Assembly: GCA_016218905.1 (NCBI GenBank)
Contig: JACRCS010000068.1
Coordinates: 1-10,809 of the forward strand
Direction of reading: 5' to 3'
DNA: 10,809 nt
From: Deltaproteobacteria bacterium
Lineage (GTDB): Bacteria; Desulfobacterota_C; Deferrisomatia; Deferrisomatales; JACRMM01
The notes beneath the pieces were generated by a model. It was not told the DNA's origin, did not search any database, and saw only the letters and a program-made list of their open reading frames with translations. Positions 1-6,794 of the stretch are shown one piece after another (within the stretch, counting starts at the first letter, position 1; every line of letters starts with the position of its first letter). The position numbers were made by a program, and so were the translations under genes.

Positions 1-699
1 GCGGACGACGCCGGAGAGCTCGCGTCCGGCCAGGGCTCTCGCCGCCTCCTGAGCCGCGCCGGAGGCGAGTTGCCTCGCGCTCCGCTGAGGATGGGACGCC
101 CAGCCCGTGAGCTCGCCTTGCGCCGAGAAGACCGCCACCGCGCCGACGCCTTGCTCCAAGACGGCCTTCGAGAGCCGCTCGTGGAGGTCGGGCGCCTCGG
201 GGCCGCCCCCGCCGAGCTCCCGCGCGATCTGGCGGCAGGACCGCAGCACCCGGTCCTCCTCCACCCGATAATAGGCGCGGGCGACGTGGAGGGCCTGCCG
301 GAGCGCTCCGTCCACCCGCGTGCTGAACCAGCTCTCGATGCTGCGGGCGAGGAAGCCGGCGCTCACGACGTAGAGAATCGCCGTCGGAATCATCGTCATC
401 GCGAGAAACGCGAGGACGAGCTTCGTCTTCAGGCGGGCGCCCAGGACGCCCCTGCGCCGCTCGAAGGCGAGCTTGATCAGGTTCCGGAAGGTGAGGAAGA
501 GGAGCAGGAGCAGGAGCAGGATGTTGAAGTTGATGACGCCGAAGACCGCGAGCGTCTCCAGGAGGCCGCCCCCTCGTACCGTCTGGAAGAGGCGGTTCTG
601 GACGAAGGCGAGGACCGCCCAGAGCAGGAGGATCCCCCCTCCCCAGAGGGCGGTGCTGACGACGGGTCTCCTCGTGCGCGGCCGGCCGGTGGGCCTCAC
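1..699 (-). CDS. NtrY-like sensor histidine kinase, N-terminal part (gene continues beyond left edge)
   Basis: Reading the - strand from a GTG at 699 gives 233 open codons to the window edge. Three hydrophobic segments are visible at about residues 13-34, 46-71 (very Leu-rich) and 93-117. Between the second and third lies a basic stretch, FRNLIKLAFERRRGVLGARL, typical of the NtrY N-terminal region. A likely sensor segment follows, beginning SIESWFSTRVDGAL. In the NtrY family, HAMP, PAS and histidine-kinase domains follow; they would lie outside the window, so kinase activity is inferred. The family senses nitrogen or redox-related signals and phosphorylates an NtrX-type response regulator. 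The GTG start overlaps the TGA of the DUF4390 gene (GTGA), so the two are probably translationally coupled and in one operon. The family call is fairly sure; the specific signal is unknown. Confidence 0.82.
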   Translation of the reverse strand, partial: MRPTGRPRTRRPVVSTALWGGGILLLWAVLAFVQNRLFQTVRGGGLLETLAVFGVINFNILLLLLLLFLTFRNLIKLAFERRRGVLGARLKTKLVLAFLAMTMIPTAILYVVSAGFLARSIESWFSTRVDGALRQALHVARAYYRVEEDRVLRSCRQIARELGGGGPEAPDLHERLSKAVLEQGVGAVAVFSAQGELTGWASHPQRSARQLASGAAQEAARALAGRELSGVVR

Positions 700-1289
700 G
701 GAACGGCGTCCGCGTTCGCCGGAAGCTCCACGACGTACCAGTCGGTCTCCACGTCCCAGTAGGAGACGAAGGCGAAGAGATAGTGGAGGTGGAAGGGAAG
801 CTGGAACTTCTGGAGCTTCGCCTTGATCTTCAGGACGAGCGGTCCCGACCGTCCGAGGGCGTCGAGGGGCAGGAGCCTCACGCCCTCGACCCGCGTCATG
901 GCTTCGACGGCTTCGGCCAGGCTGGCGACGTCCTGCCCTTGCCGCCCGCGCTCCGGCTCTACGCGGTAGCGGTCCTTAAGGTTGTCCTTCACGAGAGTCC
1001 GGTCGAAGTGAACGTCTTTGACCACGACGTCGCTCAAGACGTCCCGGGAACGGAGCACGCGAAGTTGATACGTGAACCGCACGGGCAGGCCGGCGTCCAG
1101 CGTGTCGACCACCCGGTCGTCGAACGCCCGCTGCACGCGGAAGCTCACCAGCAGATCCGAACGAGTCCCGCGACGGAACTGGACCGTGTCGATGTACGCG
1201 TGCCCGGTCCGCCCCCAGACGTGGGCGGCCGGTGCGAACAGCGCCGCAGCCAACAGCAACAGAAGAGCGCGCCGCACTCCCATCAGCAC
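696..1289 (-). CDS. DUF4390 family exported protein
   Basis: The protein is 197 aa. An N-terminal signal peptide is clear: a basic MGVRR start, then a run of Leu and Ala to about residue 21, and probable cleavage around residues 22-27. The remainder is a mostly beta-type soluble domain with motifs such as LVSFRVQRAFDDRVVDTLDAGLPV and a C-terminal FVSYWDVETDWYVVELP, matching the general pattern of DUF4390. Members of this family are commonly encoded just before ntrY; their molecular function is not known. The start is GTG at 1289, or possibly ATG at 1283 (MGVRR); neither has a strong Shine-Dalgarno sequence. The gene overlaps the downstream kinase gene by 4 nt. Periplasmic location is inferred from the signal peptide. 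A role as accessory to the sensor kinase is only suggested by position. Confidence 0.75.
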   Translation of the reverse strand: MLMGVRRALLLLLAAALFAPAAHVWGRTGHAYIDTVQFRRGTRSDLLVSFRVQRAFDDRVVDTLDAGLPVRFTYQLRVLRSRDVLSDVVVKDVHFDRTLVKDNLKDRYRVEPERGRQGQDVASLAEAVEAMTRVEGVRLLPLDALGRSGPLVLKIKAKLQKFQLPFHLHYLFAFVSYWDVETDWYVVELPANADAVP

Positions 1290-1305
1290 CCACTCAGGAG
1301 GTCAC

Positions 1306-1323
1306 GGCGGCGGAACCGCCGCC
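1306..1323. repeat. 18-bp perfect GC palindrome in the leader of the DUF4390 gene
   Basis: GGCGGCGG, a 2-nt centre AA, and CCGCCGCC form a perfect inverted repeat ending 17 nt before the GTG start of the DUF4390 gene. In the - strand transcript it would form a very stable short hairpin close to the ribosome-binding region. No T-run follows on either strand, so it is not an intrinsic terminator. It could be a translation-modulating hairpin or a protein-binding palindrome; nothing in the sequence decides between these. Confidence 0.5.
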
Positions 1324-1337
1324 CAAGGGACGAGCGC

Positions 1338-1367
1338 ATTCTAGTGAACGGGCGAGAGGCCTGCAAG
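1338..1367 (-). promoter_or_regulatory. Candidate sigma-70-type promoter for the DUF4390-ntrY unit
   Basis: On the - strand, a TAGAAT -10 element (1343-1338, five of six matches to TATAAT) has a weak TTGCAG -35 (1367-1362) 18 bp upstream. Transcription would begin near 1331, giving a leader of about 40 nt that includes the 1306-1323 palindrome. The assignment rests mainly on the -10 match and its position in the divergent intergenic region. Confidence 0.35.
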
Positions 1368-1413
1368 GTGAAGGAAAACCGTGGGAATTCGAGCGCCGCG
1401 GGGCCACGCACGA

Positions 1414-1491
1414 CCACGGACGGGCACGGACAGCCCGACCCGACATCCCGGGGGTCCGTGTAAGTCCGTGCAAGTCCGCGCCCGTCCGTGG
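1414..1491. repeat. Inverted, 10-bp-periodic GTCCGTG/CACGGAC array
   Basis: Four GTCCGTG-type heptamers start at 1454, 1464, 1474 (GTCCGCG) and 1484, exactly 10 bp apart. Two copies in reverse orientation (CACGGAC) start at 1415 and 1425, also 10 bp apart. As a result 1414-1431 and 1474-1491 are an 18-bp inverted repeat with 17 of 18 matches. The centre (1432-1453) is C/G-rich and carries no obvious unit. The array lies between the divergent promoter candidates. It could be a cluster of protein-binding sites on one helix face, a dispersed intergenic repeat, or a structured RNA. Function is not known. Confidence 0.7.
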
Positions 1492-1552
1492 CCCGTGCCC
1501 CATCGCCCAGAGCGCAGCTTCGGCCCGCGCTCTCCGCCCCGAGACTTTTTTC

Positions 1553-1581
1553 TTTACACTGATAGCCAACCCTGATAAATT
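1553..1581 (+). promoter_or_regulatory. Candidate promoter of the rimP operon
   Basis: TTTACA at 1553-1558 (five of six matches to TTGACA) is followed by an A+T-rich -10 region, either GATAAA at 1574-1579 (15-bp spacer) or TAAATT at 1576-1581 (17-bp spacer). It lies in the only A/T-rich stretch of this intergenic region. Transcription would start near 1586-1590, giving a leader of about 70 nt before the rimP ATG that contains the 1606-1632 hairpin. Confidence 0.5.
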
Positions 1582-1605
1582 TTCGCTCTTCTGAAGAGTC
1601 TACTG

Positions 1606-1632
1606 AAAAGTGGGCAAGCGCCCACTTTTTTT
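1606..1632 (+). terminator. Terminator-like attenuator hairpin in the rimP leader
   Basis: Ten uninterrupted base pairs (AAAAGTGGGC at 1606-1615 with GCCCACTTTT at 1620-1629) enclose an AAGC tetraloop. The 3' arm runs into seven consecutive T residues (1626-1632). This is a textbook intrinsic terminator, but it ends only 24 nt before the rimP start codon and downstream of the candidate promoter. Terminator-like hairpins directly ahead of rimP are found across many bacteria and have been described as a candidate rimP leader attenuator. Because nusA is the second gene and NusA promotes hairpin pausing and termination, feedback control of the operon is a reasonable inference. Confidence 0.75.
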
Positions 1633-1656
1633 GTTTCGCCCAGCTCCCAGTCAGGC

Positions 1657-2133
1657 ATGGAGATCCGAGAGCGCGCACAAGCGATCGAGAAGATCCTTCG
1701 ACCCGTGGTCGACGACGCGGGCTACGAACTCGTCGATCTCCAACTGCGCTCGGAGTTCGGCCGGTGGGTGCTCCGCCTGCTGGTCGACCGGCCAGGGGGC
1801 ATCACCCTGGACGAATGCGCGAGGCTGTCGCGGGAGGTGAGTCCCCATCTCGAGGTGGCGGACCTGCTCCCCTTCCGGTACGCGCTGGAAGTCTCTTCTC
1901 CGGGAATCCACCGGCCCCTGAAGACTCGCGCGGACTTCGAACGTTTCGCCGGAGAGCTCGTAGCCGTGCAGCTCGAGGAGCCCCTGGAAGGCCGCAAGAA
2001 CTTTCGGGGTAAGAACCTGGGGCTGGACGGCGAAGGACGTCTGATCCTCGAAGAACCTTCGACCGCGAAACAGATCGTCATCGGGATCGATCGCATTCGC
2101 AAGGCGCACCTCGATCCCGAACTGAAGTTCTAG
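1657..2133 (+). CDS. rimP: Ribosome maturation factor RimP
   Basis: The protein is 158 aa, the usual size for RimP, a cytoplasmic factor needed for 30S subunit assembly. The N-terminal alpha/beta domain (about residues 1-83) contains the typical YELVDLQL and LRLLVDRPGGITLDECARLS segments. The family signature SSPGIHRPLKT (residues 80-90) joins it to the C-terminal SH3-like domain, which includes GRKNFRG. The ATG at 1657 matches where family members begin; the Shine-Dalgarno sequence is weak (AGG at 1653-1655 is too close). It is the first gene of the operon, immediately after the attenuator hairpin, and is followed by nusA after 63 nt. Confidence 0.96.
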   Translation: MEIRERAQAIEKILRPVVDDAGYELVDLQLRSEFGRWVLRLLVDRPGGITLDECARLSREVSPHLEVADLLPFRYALEVSSPGIHRPLKTRADFERFAGELVAVQLEEPLEGRKNFRGKNLGLDGEGRLILEEPSTAKQIVIGIDRIRKAHLDPELKF

Positions 2134-2196
2134 GCCTACGTGGCTCGCCTCCGCGAAGAAGAGGACGGACGAGCAAGGACCGCAAGTGAGACGACG

Positions 2197-3468
2197 ATGA
2201 AAGACTTGAACCGCATCATTGACCAGGTCGTCCGGGAGAAGGGGATCGATCGCGAGATCCTCATCGACGCACTGGAACAGGCCATGGTGACCGCTGCCCG
2301 AAAAAAGCTGGGCAACAGGAACCTCGAGGCCCAATACGATGAAGAGCAGGGCCAGATCAACATCTTCGAGTATATGACGGTTGTCGAAGAGGTAACGGAT
2401 TCCTACACCGAGATCGACATCGAAGAAGCTCGCGAAAAGTACGATCCCTCCTGCGAAGCCGGCGACGAGCTCGGCATCCCGGTGGACCTGGGCGACCTGA
2501 GCCGAATCATCGCCCAGGTCGCCAAGCAGGTGATCATTCAGAAGGTGCGCGAGGCGGAGCGGGACATCATCTACAGCGAGTTCATCGATCGCCGGGGCGA
2601 GATCATCAACGGCATCGTCCAGCGGGTCGAGAAGGGCGACATCATCGTCAACCTGGGCCGCACCGACGCCGTCCTGCCGCACGGGGAGCAGATCCGTAGC
2701 GAGAGCTACCGCCAGGGAGACCGGATCCGCGCCTTCCTCCTGAAGGTCCAGAAGGAGTCGAAGGGGCCCCAGCTCATCCTCTCCCGGACCCATCCCGAGT
2801 TTCTGAAGAAGCTCTTCGAGATCGAGGTCCCGGAGGTGCGCGAGGGCGTCGTGGAGATCAAGGCGTGCACCCGGGAGCCGGGCGAGCGGGCCAAGATCGC
2901 CGTCGTCTCCCACGACTCCGACGTGGACCCGGTGGGAGCGTGCGTCGGCATGCGGGGCTCCCGCGTCCGCGGTGTGGTGCAGGAGCTGCGCGGCGAACGG
3001 ATCGACATCGTGGTGTGGAACGACGACGCGGCCATGTACGCGAGCAACGCCCTCTCCCCGGCCCAGATCTCCCGCGTCCTGATCGATGAGGAGCAGCACG
3101 CCATGACGGTCATCGTGCCCGAGGACCAGCTCAGCCTGGCCATCGGGAAACGGGGCCAGAACGTGAAGCTCGCCGCCAGGCTGATGGGTTGGAGGCTCGA
3201 CATCATCAGCGAAGAGGACAGCCGGCGGCGCGACGAGGAGAAGCGGAAGATGATGCGGCTCCCCAGCATGGATCCGCTCAAGGTGGCCAAGCTCGCTCGC
3301 GCCGGGATCCACCGCCTGGAGGAACTGGCGAGCGCCGCCCCGGAGCTCGTGGCGGAGACCCTGGGCTGGGATGCCACCGCCGCGGATGCTCTCAAGGCGG
3401 CCGCGCGGGAGGTCTTCGAGGCTGAGGTGATGGCCGCGACCAGCGGCCAAGACGACGGTACTTCTTGA
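2197..3468 (+). CDS. nusA: Transcription termination/antitermination factor NusA
   Basis: The protein is 423 aa and binds RNA polymerase and nascent RNA to modulate pausing, termination and antitermination. The N-terminal polymerase-binding domain covers about residues 1-125, and an S1 domain starts at about 134 ([20 protein letters not shown]). KH1 carries G251-M-R-G and KH2 carries G317-K-R-G. A C-terminal helical segment (about 358-408) resembles a single acidic/HhH-type repeat ([13 protein letters not shown]), fewer than the two AR repeats of the E. coli protein. The ATG at 2197 ([12 protein letters not shown]) was chosen because family members start this way; an in-frame GTG at 2140 would add 19 unrelated residues. 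AAGTGAG at 2184-2190 is a weak ribosome-binding site. Autoregulation through the rimP leader hairpin is plausible. Confidence 0.96.
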   Translation: MKDLNRIIDQVVREKGIDREILIDALEQAMVTAARKKLGNRNLEAQYDEEQGQINIFEYMTVVEEVTDSYTEIDIEEAREKYDPSCEAGDELGIPVDLGDLSRIIAQVAKQVIIQKVREAERDIIYSEFIDRRGEIINGIVQRVEKGDIIVNLGRTDAVLPHGEQIRSESYRQGDRIRAFLLKVQKESKGPQLILSRTHPEFLKKLFEIEVPEVREGVVEIKACTREPGERAKIAVVSHDSDVDPVGACVGMRGSRVRGVVQELRGERIDIVVWNDDAAMYASNALSPAQISRVLIDEEQHAMTVIVPEDQLSLAIGKRGQNVKLAARLMGWRLDIISEEDSRRRDEEKRKMMRLPSMDPLKVAKLARAGIHRLEELASAAPELVAETLGWDATAADALKAAAREVFEAEVMAATSGQDDGTS

Positions 3469-3518
3469 GTCCGGCGCCCCAGATCAGCGCTGGACGTCCT
3501 ACGCAGGATAGCAAGGGC

Positions 3519-5987
3519 ATGGCAAAAGTCCGAGTATTTGAAGCCGCGAAACAGCACGGCCTCGAGGTTCAGGACCTGATGAACGCCCTGATGACCCAGG
3601 GCGTAAAGGTTCGCAGTCATCTAAGCCCCGTCGAAGACGAGGAGGTCCTCCGGGCCGTCTCGATCCTGGGGGGGATACGCCCGGGTGCCGGTGAGCTCGA
3701 AGGCGACGCCGAAGCCGCCCAGAGGCCGATCGTCCGCCGGCGAAAGAAGGTGGAGGCGCCGCCCCCGCCCGAGGCCGAGCTCCCTGTCGAGCCGGTCACG
3801 GAAGAGCTCGCGCCGGTCCCGGCCTCGGCCGCCCCCTCGGAACCGGCACCGGTGCTCGTGCCGATCGAGGAGCCGCCCGTACCCGCGGAACCTCTCCCTC
3901 CGGTCGAGATGACGCTTCCCGAGCCGCCCACCACCGAGGTGACCGCGGCAGCCGAGCCGGAGAAGGCGGCCCCGGTCGCACCCCCGGCCGAAGAAGCTCC
4001 GGCGGCTCCCAGGGAGGAGTTCCGCGGTCTGAAGGTGGTCCGCTTCATCCATCCCGAGGACCGCCCCGCGCCCCTGGCGCCCGTGGCCCCGACGGTCTAC
4101 CCGATGTCGAAGCAGGAACGGGAGGCCCGCAAGGCGGAGAAGAAGGGCAAGAAGGGCAAGAAGACGAGGGACCGGGAGCCCGTCGCCGAGGCCAGGCGCG
4201 CTCCGCAGAAGACCCTGATCACGGTTCCCAAGGCGATCAAGCGCAGAATCCGCATCAGCGAGGTGATCACCGTCTCCGAGCTCGCCAGGCGCATGGGCGT
4301 CAAGGCGCCCGAGCTCATCAAGAAGCTCATCAGCCTCGGGATCCTGGCGACGATCAACCAGACGCTCGACTCCGAGACCGCCTCTCTCGTAGCGGACGAG
4401 TTCGGTTACGAGATCGAGAACGTGGTGGTGGGCGAAGAGGAGATGCTCTCCCGCAAGGAAGACCGGCCGGAGGACCTGGCCGGCAGGCCCCCCGTCGTCA
4501 CGGTCATGGGCCACGTCGACCACGGCAAGACGTCGCTCCTCGACGCGATCCGCCAGGCGCGCGTGGCCGCCGGGGAGGCGGGCGGCATCACGCAGCACAT
4601 CGGCGCGTACGAGGTCGAGACGAGCCGCGGGCCGCTGGTCTTCCTCGACACGCCCGGCCACGAGGCGTTCACGGCCATGCGGGCGCGGGGCGCGCAGGTC
4701 ACCGACATCGTCGTGCTGGTGGTCGCGGCCGACGACGGGGTGATGCCCCAGACCGTGGAGGCCGTCGACCACGCCCGGGCCGCCAACGTCCCGATCATCG
4801 TCGCCATCAACAAGATGGACAAATCCGACGCCGACCCGGACCGGGTCCGCCGGGAGCTCACCGACCACGGGCTCGTGCCGGAAGAGTGGGGCGGGCAGAC
4901 GATGTTCCTGCCCGTCTCGGCCAAGAAGAAGACGGGCATCGAGGAGCTCCTGGAGATGATCGCGCTCCAGGCCGAGGTGATGGAGCTGAAGGCGAACCCC
5001 GACAAACCCGCGCTTGGAGTCGTGATCGAAGCACGCCTCGACCGGGGGAGGGGCCCCGTCGCGACGGTGCTCGTCCAGGAGGGCACGCTGAAGGCGGGCG
5101 ACGTCGTGCTGGCCGGGAGCTACTACGGCCGCGTCCGCGCGCTCACCAACGACCAGGGCAAACGGATCAAGCAGGCGGGGCCGAGCATCCCCGTCGAGCT
5201 TACCGGCATGAACGGCGTCCCGACGGCCGGCGAGAACTTCGTCGTCGTCGAGAGCGAAAGGACGGCCAAGGAGGTCGCAGGTCGCCGGGTGGACAAGGCC
5301 CGGGAAGAGGAGATGGCCCAGGCCCGCAAGATCACGCTCGCGGACTTCCAGGCGAAGATCGCCGAGGGCGAGGTCAAGGAGCTCCCCCTCGTGATCAAGG
5401 CCGACGTGCAGGGCTCCGTGGAGGCAGTCAGCCGCGCCATGGAGAAGCTCTCGACCGGCGAGGTCCGCGTCAAGGTGATCCACGGGGCAGTGGGCGGCAT
5501 CACGGAGACGGACGTAAACCTGGCGAGCGCCTCCAACGCGATCGTCGTCGGCTTCAACGTACGGCCGGAGGCGAAGGCCGCCACGCTGGCCGAACAGGTC
5601 GGCGTCGACATCCGCCTCTACACGATCATCTACGACGCCACCGACGACGTGAAGAAGGCCATGGAAGGGCTCCTCGCCCCCACCATGCAGGAGAAGGTCC
5701 TCGGCCGGGCGGAGGTGCGCCAGATCTTCCGCGTTCCGAAGATCGGCACGGTGGCGGGCTGCCGGGTCACCCAGGGCGTCGTGCAGCGGAGCGCGCGACT
5801 GCGGCTCCTGCGCGACAGCGTCGTCGTCTACGAGGGCCAGCTTGCGAGCCTCAAGCACTTCAAGGACGACGTCCGCGAGGTGAAGGAGGGACTGGAGTGC
5901 GGCCTCTCCGTCCAGAACTACGCCGACCTGAAGGAGGGCGACGTCCTCGAGTTCTACATGGTCGAAGAAGTCCAGAGGACGCTGTAA
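3519..5987 (+). CDS. infB: Translation initiation factor IF-2
   Basis: The protein is 822 aa, a GTPase that places initiator fMet-tRNA on the 30S subunit and promotes subunit joining. A first IF2_N module spans about residues 1-50 ([15 protein letters not shown]). A Pro/Ala/Glu-rich linker covers about 65-190, then a Lys-rich segment about 196-225, and a second IF2_N module about 240-305. The G domain has GHVDHGKT (331-338), a [10 protein letters not shown] switch I segment, DTPGH (377-381), NKMD (431-434) and SAKKKTG (467-473). Domains II, III and the tRNA-binding IV follow to the end. ATG 3519 was chosen because the canonical MAKVRV start is there, with AGGA at 3505-3508; an in-frame TTG at 3465 overlapping the nusA stop is less likely. 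ylxP follows after 9 nt. Confidence 0.97.
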   Translation: MAKVRVFEAAKQHGLEVQDLMNALMTQGVKVRSHLSPVEDEEVLRAVSILGGIRPGAGELEGDAEAAQRPIVRRRKKVEAPPPPEAELPVEPVTEELAPVPASAAPSEPAPVLVPIEEPPVPAEPLPPVEMTLPEPPTTEVTAAAEPEKAAPVAPPAEEAPAAPREEFRGLKVVRFIHPEDRPAPLAPVAPTVYPMSKQEREARKAEKKGKKGKKTRDREPVAEARRAPQKTLITVPKAIKRRIRISEVITVSELARRMGVKAPELIKKLISLGILATINQTLDSETASLVADEFGYEIENVVVGEEEMLSRKEDRPEDLAGRPPVVTVMGHVDHGKTSLLDAIRQARVAAGEAGGITQHIGAYEVETSRGPLVFLDTPGHEAFTAMRARGAQVTDIVVLVVAADDGVMPQTVEAVDHARAANVPIIVAINKMDKSDADPDRVRRELTDHGLVPEEWGGQTMFLPVSAKKKTGIEELLEMIALQAEVMELKANPDKPALGVVIEARLDRGRGPVATVLVQEGTLKAGDVVLAGSYYGRVRALTNDQGKRIKQAGPSIPVELTGMNGVPTAGENFVVVESERTAKEVAGRRVDKAREEEMAQARKITLADFQAKIAEGEVKELPLVIKADVQGSVEAVSRAMEKLSTGEVRVKVIHGAVGGITETDVNLASASNAIVVGFNVRPEAKAATLAEQVGVDIRLYTIIYDATDDVKKAMEGLLAPTMQEKVLGRAEVRQIFRVPKIGTVAGCRVTQGVVQRSARLRLLRDSVVVYEGQLASLKHFKDDVREVKEGLECGLSVQNYADLKEGDVLEFYMVEEVQRTL

Positions 5988-5996
5988 GGAGCCGGC

Positions 5997-6284
5997 GTGG
6001 TCGTGGGGGTGGGCACGGTGGACCTCTTCATCCCGGAGGCCCACAGTCTCAAGGAGAAGCGGAGCGTCGTTCGGAGGGTGATCCAACGGGTCCGCAACGA
6101 GTTCGACATCAGCGTGGCCGAGGTGGACTCCCTGGACCTCCATCAGAAGGCCACGATCGGCTTCGCCGTGGTCTCCAACGACGGCCGGTTGGCCAATTCG
6201 ATTCTCGACAGAGTGGTGGATTTCATCGAGCGCCTGTACTTGGCTCAGATCACCCGAGCCGACCTCGATCTTCTCCACGTCTGA
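5997..6284 (+). CDS. YlxP-like DUF503 protein
   Basis: The protein is 95 aa, small and without signal or membrane segments. It shows the DUF503 pattern: GTVDLFIPEAHSLKEKRSVV near the N-terminus, VSVAEVD-like ISVAEVDSLDLHQKATIGF in the middle, and AVVSNDGRLANSIL after it. The family is usually encoded between infB and rbfA, as here; in Firmicutes YlxP has been linked to ribosome assembly, but the mechanism is not established. Start is GTG 5997, with GGAG at 5988-5991 directly after the infB stop and 5 nt before the start; a second in-frame GTG at 6003 is possible. A 147-nt gap with two hairpins separates it from rbfA. Confidence 0.9.
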   Translation: MVVGVGTVDLFIPEAHSLKEKRSVVRRVIQRVRNEFDISVAEVDSLDLHQKATIGFAVVSNDGRLANSILDRVVDFIERLYLAQITRADLDLLHV

Positions 6285-6317
6285 TGTCCGTGCGGTCAGT
6301 TCACGCGCACGATGATC

Positions 6318-6349
6318 TGGGCGAAGGCGGGGTTCAGCGCCTTCGCCCA
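6318..6349. repeat. 12-bp perfect hairpin between ylxP and rbfA
   Basis: GGGCGAAGGCG (6319-6329) and CGCCTTCGCCC (6338-6348) are perfectly complementary, with one more T-A pair outside and an 8-nt loop. No U-run follows on the + strand, so it does not look like a complete intrinsic terminator. It may be an RNA processing site, a stabilising structure or a Rho-independent pause site. Confidence 0.6.
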
Positions 6350-6385
6350 CACGCAACAGCTCCAAGAGGGGCGAAGAACCCTAAG

Positions 6386-6407
6386 ACGGGACATCCTGGT
6401 GTCCCGT
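6386..6407. repeat. 8-bp perfect hairpin 24 nt upstream of rbfA
   Basis: ACGGGACA (6386-6393) pairs perfectly with TGTCCCGT (6400-6407) around a TCCTGG loop. It is the second hairpin in the same 147-nt gap and ends just before the weak rbfA ribosome-binding region (GGA at 6422-6424). Function is unknown; control of rbfA translation or mRNA processing is inference. Confidence 0.55.
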
Positions 6408-6431
6408 GCGGTTCCAGGACCGGACCAAGAA

Positions 6432-6794
6432 ATGGAAACGAGAAGATCCCTCCGTGTGGCGGACGCCGTCCTCCACGAGGTCGCCGACATCATTCAGCGA
6501 GAGGTCAAGGATCCCCGGATCGGGTTCGTGACGTTCACGTCCGCGCACGTCTCGCCGGACCTCCACTATGCCCGGGTCTACTACACGGTCCTGGGAGACC
6601 GCTCCGCCCTCGAGCAGACGAAGAAGGGGCTGGAGAGCGCCTCGCCCTTCGTGCGCAGGGAGCTCGGCCGGAGGCTGCGGCTGAAGGTCATCCCGGAGCT
6701 CCGCTTCGAGTACGACGAGGCGCTGGAGCGGGAATTGAGGCTCCAGGGAATCCTGAAGGACATCGGGCATGAGCAGGAAGAACCAGATCGCTGA
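6432..6794 (+). CDS. rbfA: 30S ribosome-binding factor RbfA
   Basis: The protein is 120 aa, a single type II KH domain that binds the 30S subunit near the 5' end of 16S rRNA and helps its late maturation and cold adaptation. Typical segments are RVADAVLHEVADIIQREVKDPRIGFVTFTSAHVSPD, YARVYYTVLG and RRELGRRLRLKVIPELRFEYDEALE. ATG 6432 (METRRSLRVADAV) was chosen because the family starts there; an in-frame ATG at 6312 would add 40 residues translated from the two hairpins and matches nothing in the family. The Shine-Dalgarno sequence is weak. The usual Ala-x-Gly helix kink is Ala70-Ser71-Pro72 here. The gene overlaps nrnA by 26 nt, so translational coupling is likely. Confidence 0.93.
   Translation: METRRSLRVADAVLHEVADIIQREVKDPRIGFVTFTSAHVSPDLHYARVYYTVLGDRSALEQTKKGLESASPFVRRELGRRLRLKVIPELRFEYDEALERELRLQGILKDIGHEQEEPDR

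Noticed and set aside
511..531. 6-bp AGGAGC repeats as a regulatory microsatellite
   Set aside because: They encode the Leu run of the second transmembrane segment of the NtrY-like protein; three or so imperfect copies are explained by coding use.
70..762. A 230-residue + strand frame at the left edge
   Set aside because: Opposite the NtrY-like gene, which has transmembrane segments and family sequence; the + product is charged low-complexity sequence.
1454..1490. CRISPR array suggested by regular repeats
   Set aside because: Units are 7 nt with 3-nt fillers, far too short for CRISPR repeats and spacers, and no cas genes are nearby.
1585..1593. boxA-like GCTCTTCTG ahead of rimP
   Set aside because: The predicted transcription start is at or just after this point, so it may not be in the RNA. 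The match is partial and it is part of a small palindrome.
2140..2196. GTG start for nusA 6 nt after rimP
   Set aside because: It would add 19 charged residues before the conserved [10 protein letters not shown] start. The tight spacing is attractive but the family N-terminus argues against it.
1651..3450. A 599-residue - strand frame opposite rimP and nusA
   Set aside because: Antisense shadow of two unmistakable genes.
3465..3518. TTG start for infB overlapping the nusA stop
   Set aside because: The conserved IF2_N start MAKVRV begins at ATG 3519, and the extension resembles no known N-terminus.
3621..6365. A 914-residue open frame on the - strand opposite infB, ylxP and the rbfA leader
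   Set aside because: It mirrors the codon positions of infB; its composition (Leu, Arg, Asp, Gly, His-rich) has no domain pattern, and infB, ylxP and rbfA are certain on the other strand. Long antisense frames are common in GC-rich genes.
6312..6431. 40-residue N-terminal extension of RbfA from ATG 6312
   Set aside because: It is encoded by two hairpins and has no family similarity; RbfA normally starts at the METRRSLRV position.
4886..6772. A 628-residue + strand frame overlapping infB, ylxP and rbfA
   Set aside because: Out-of-frame reading of real genes, extremely rich in Arg, Gly and Pro.
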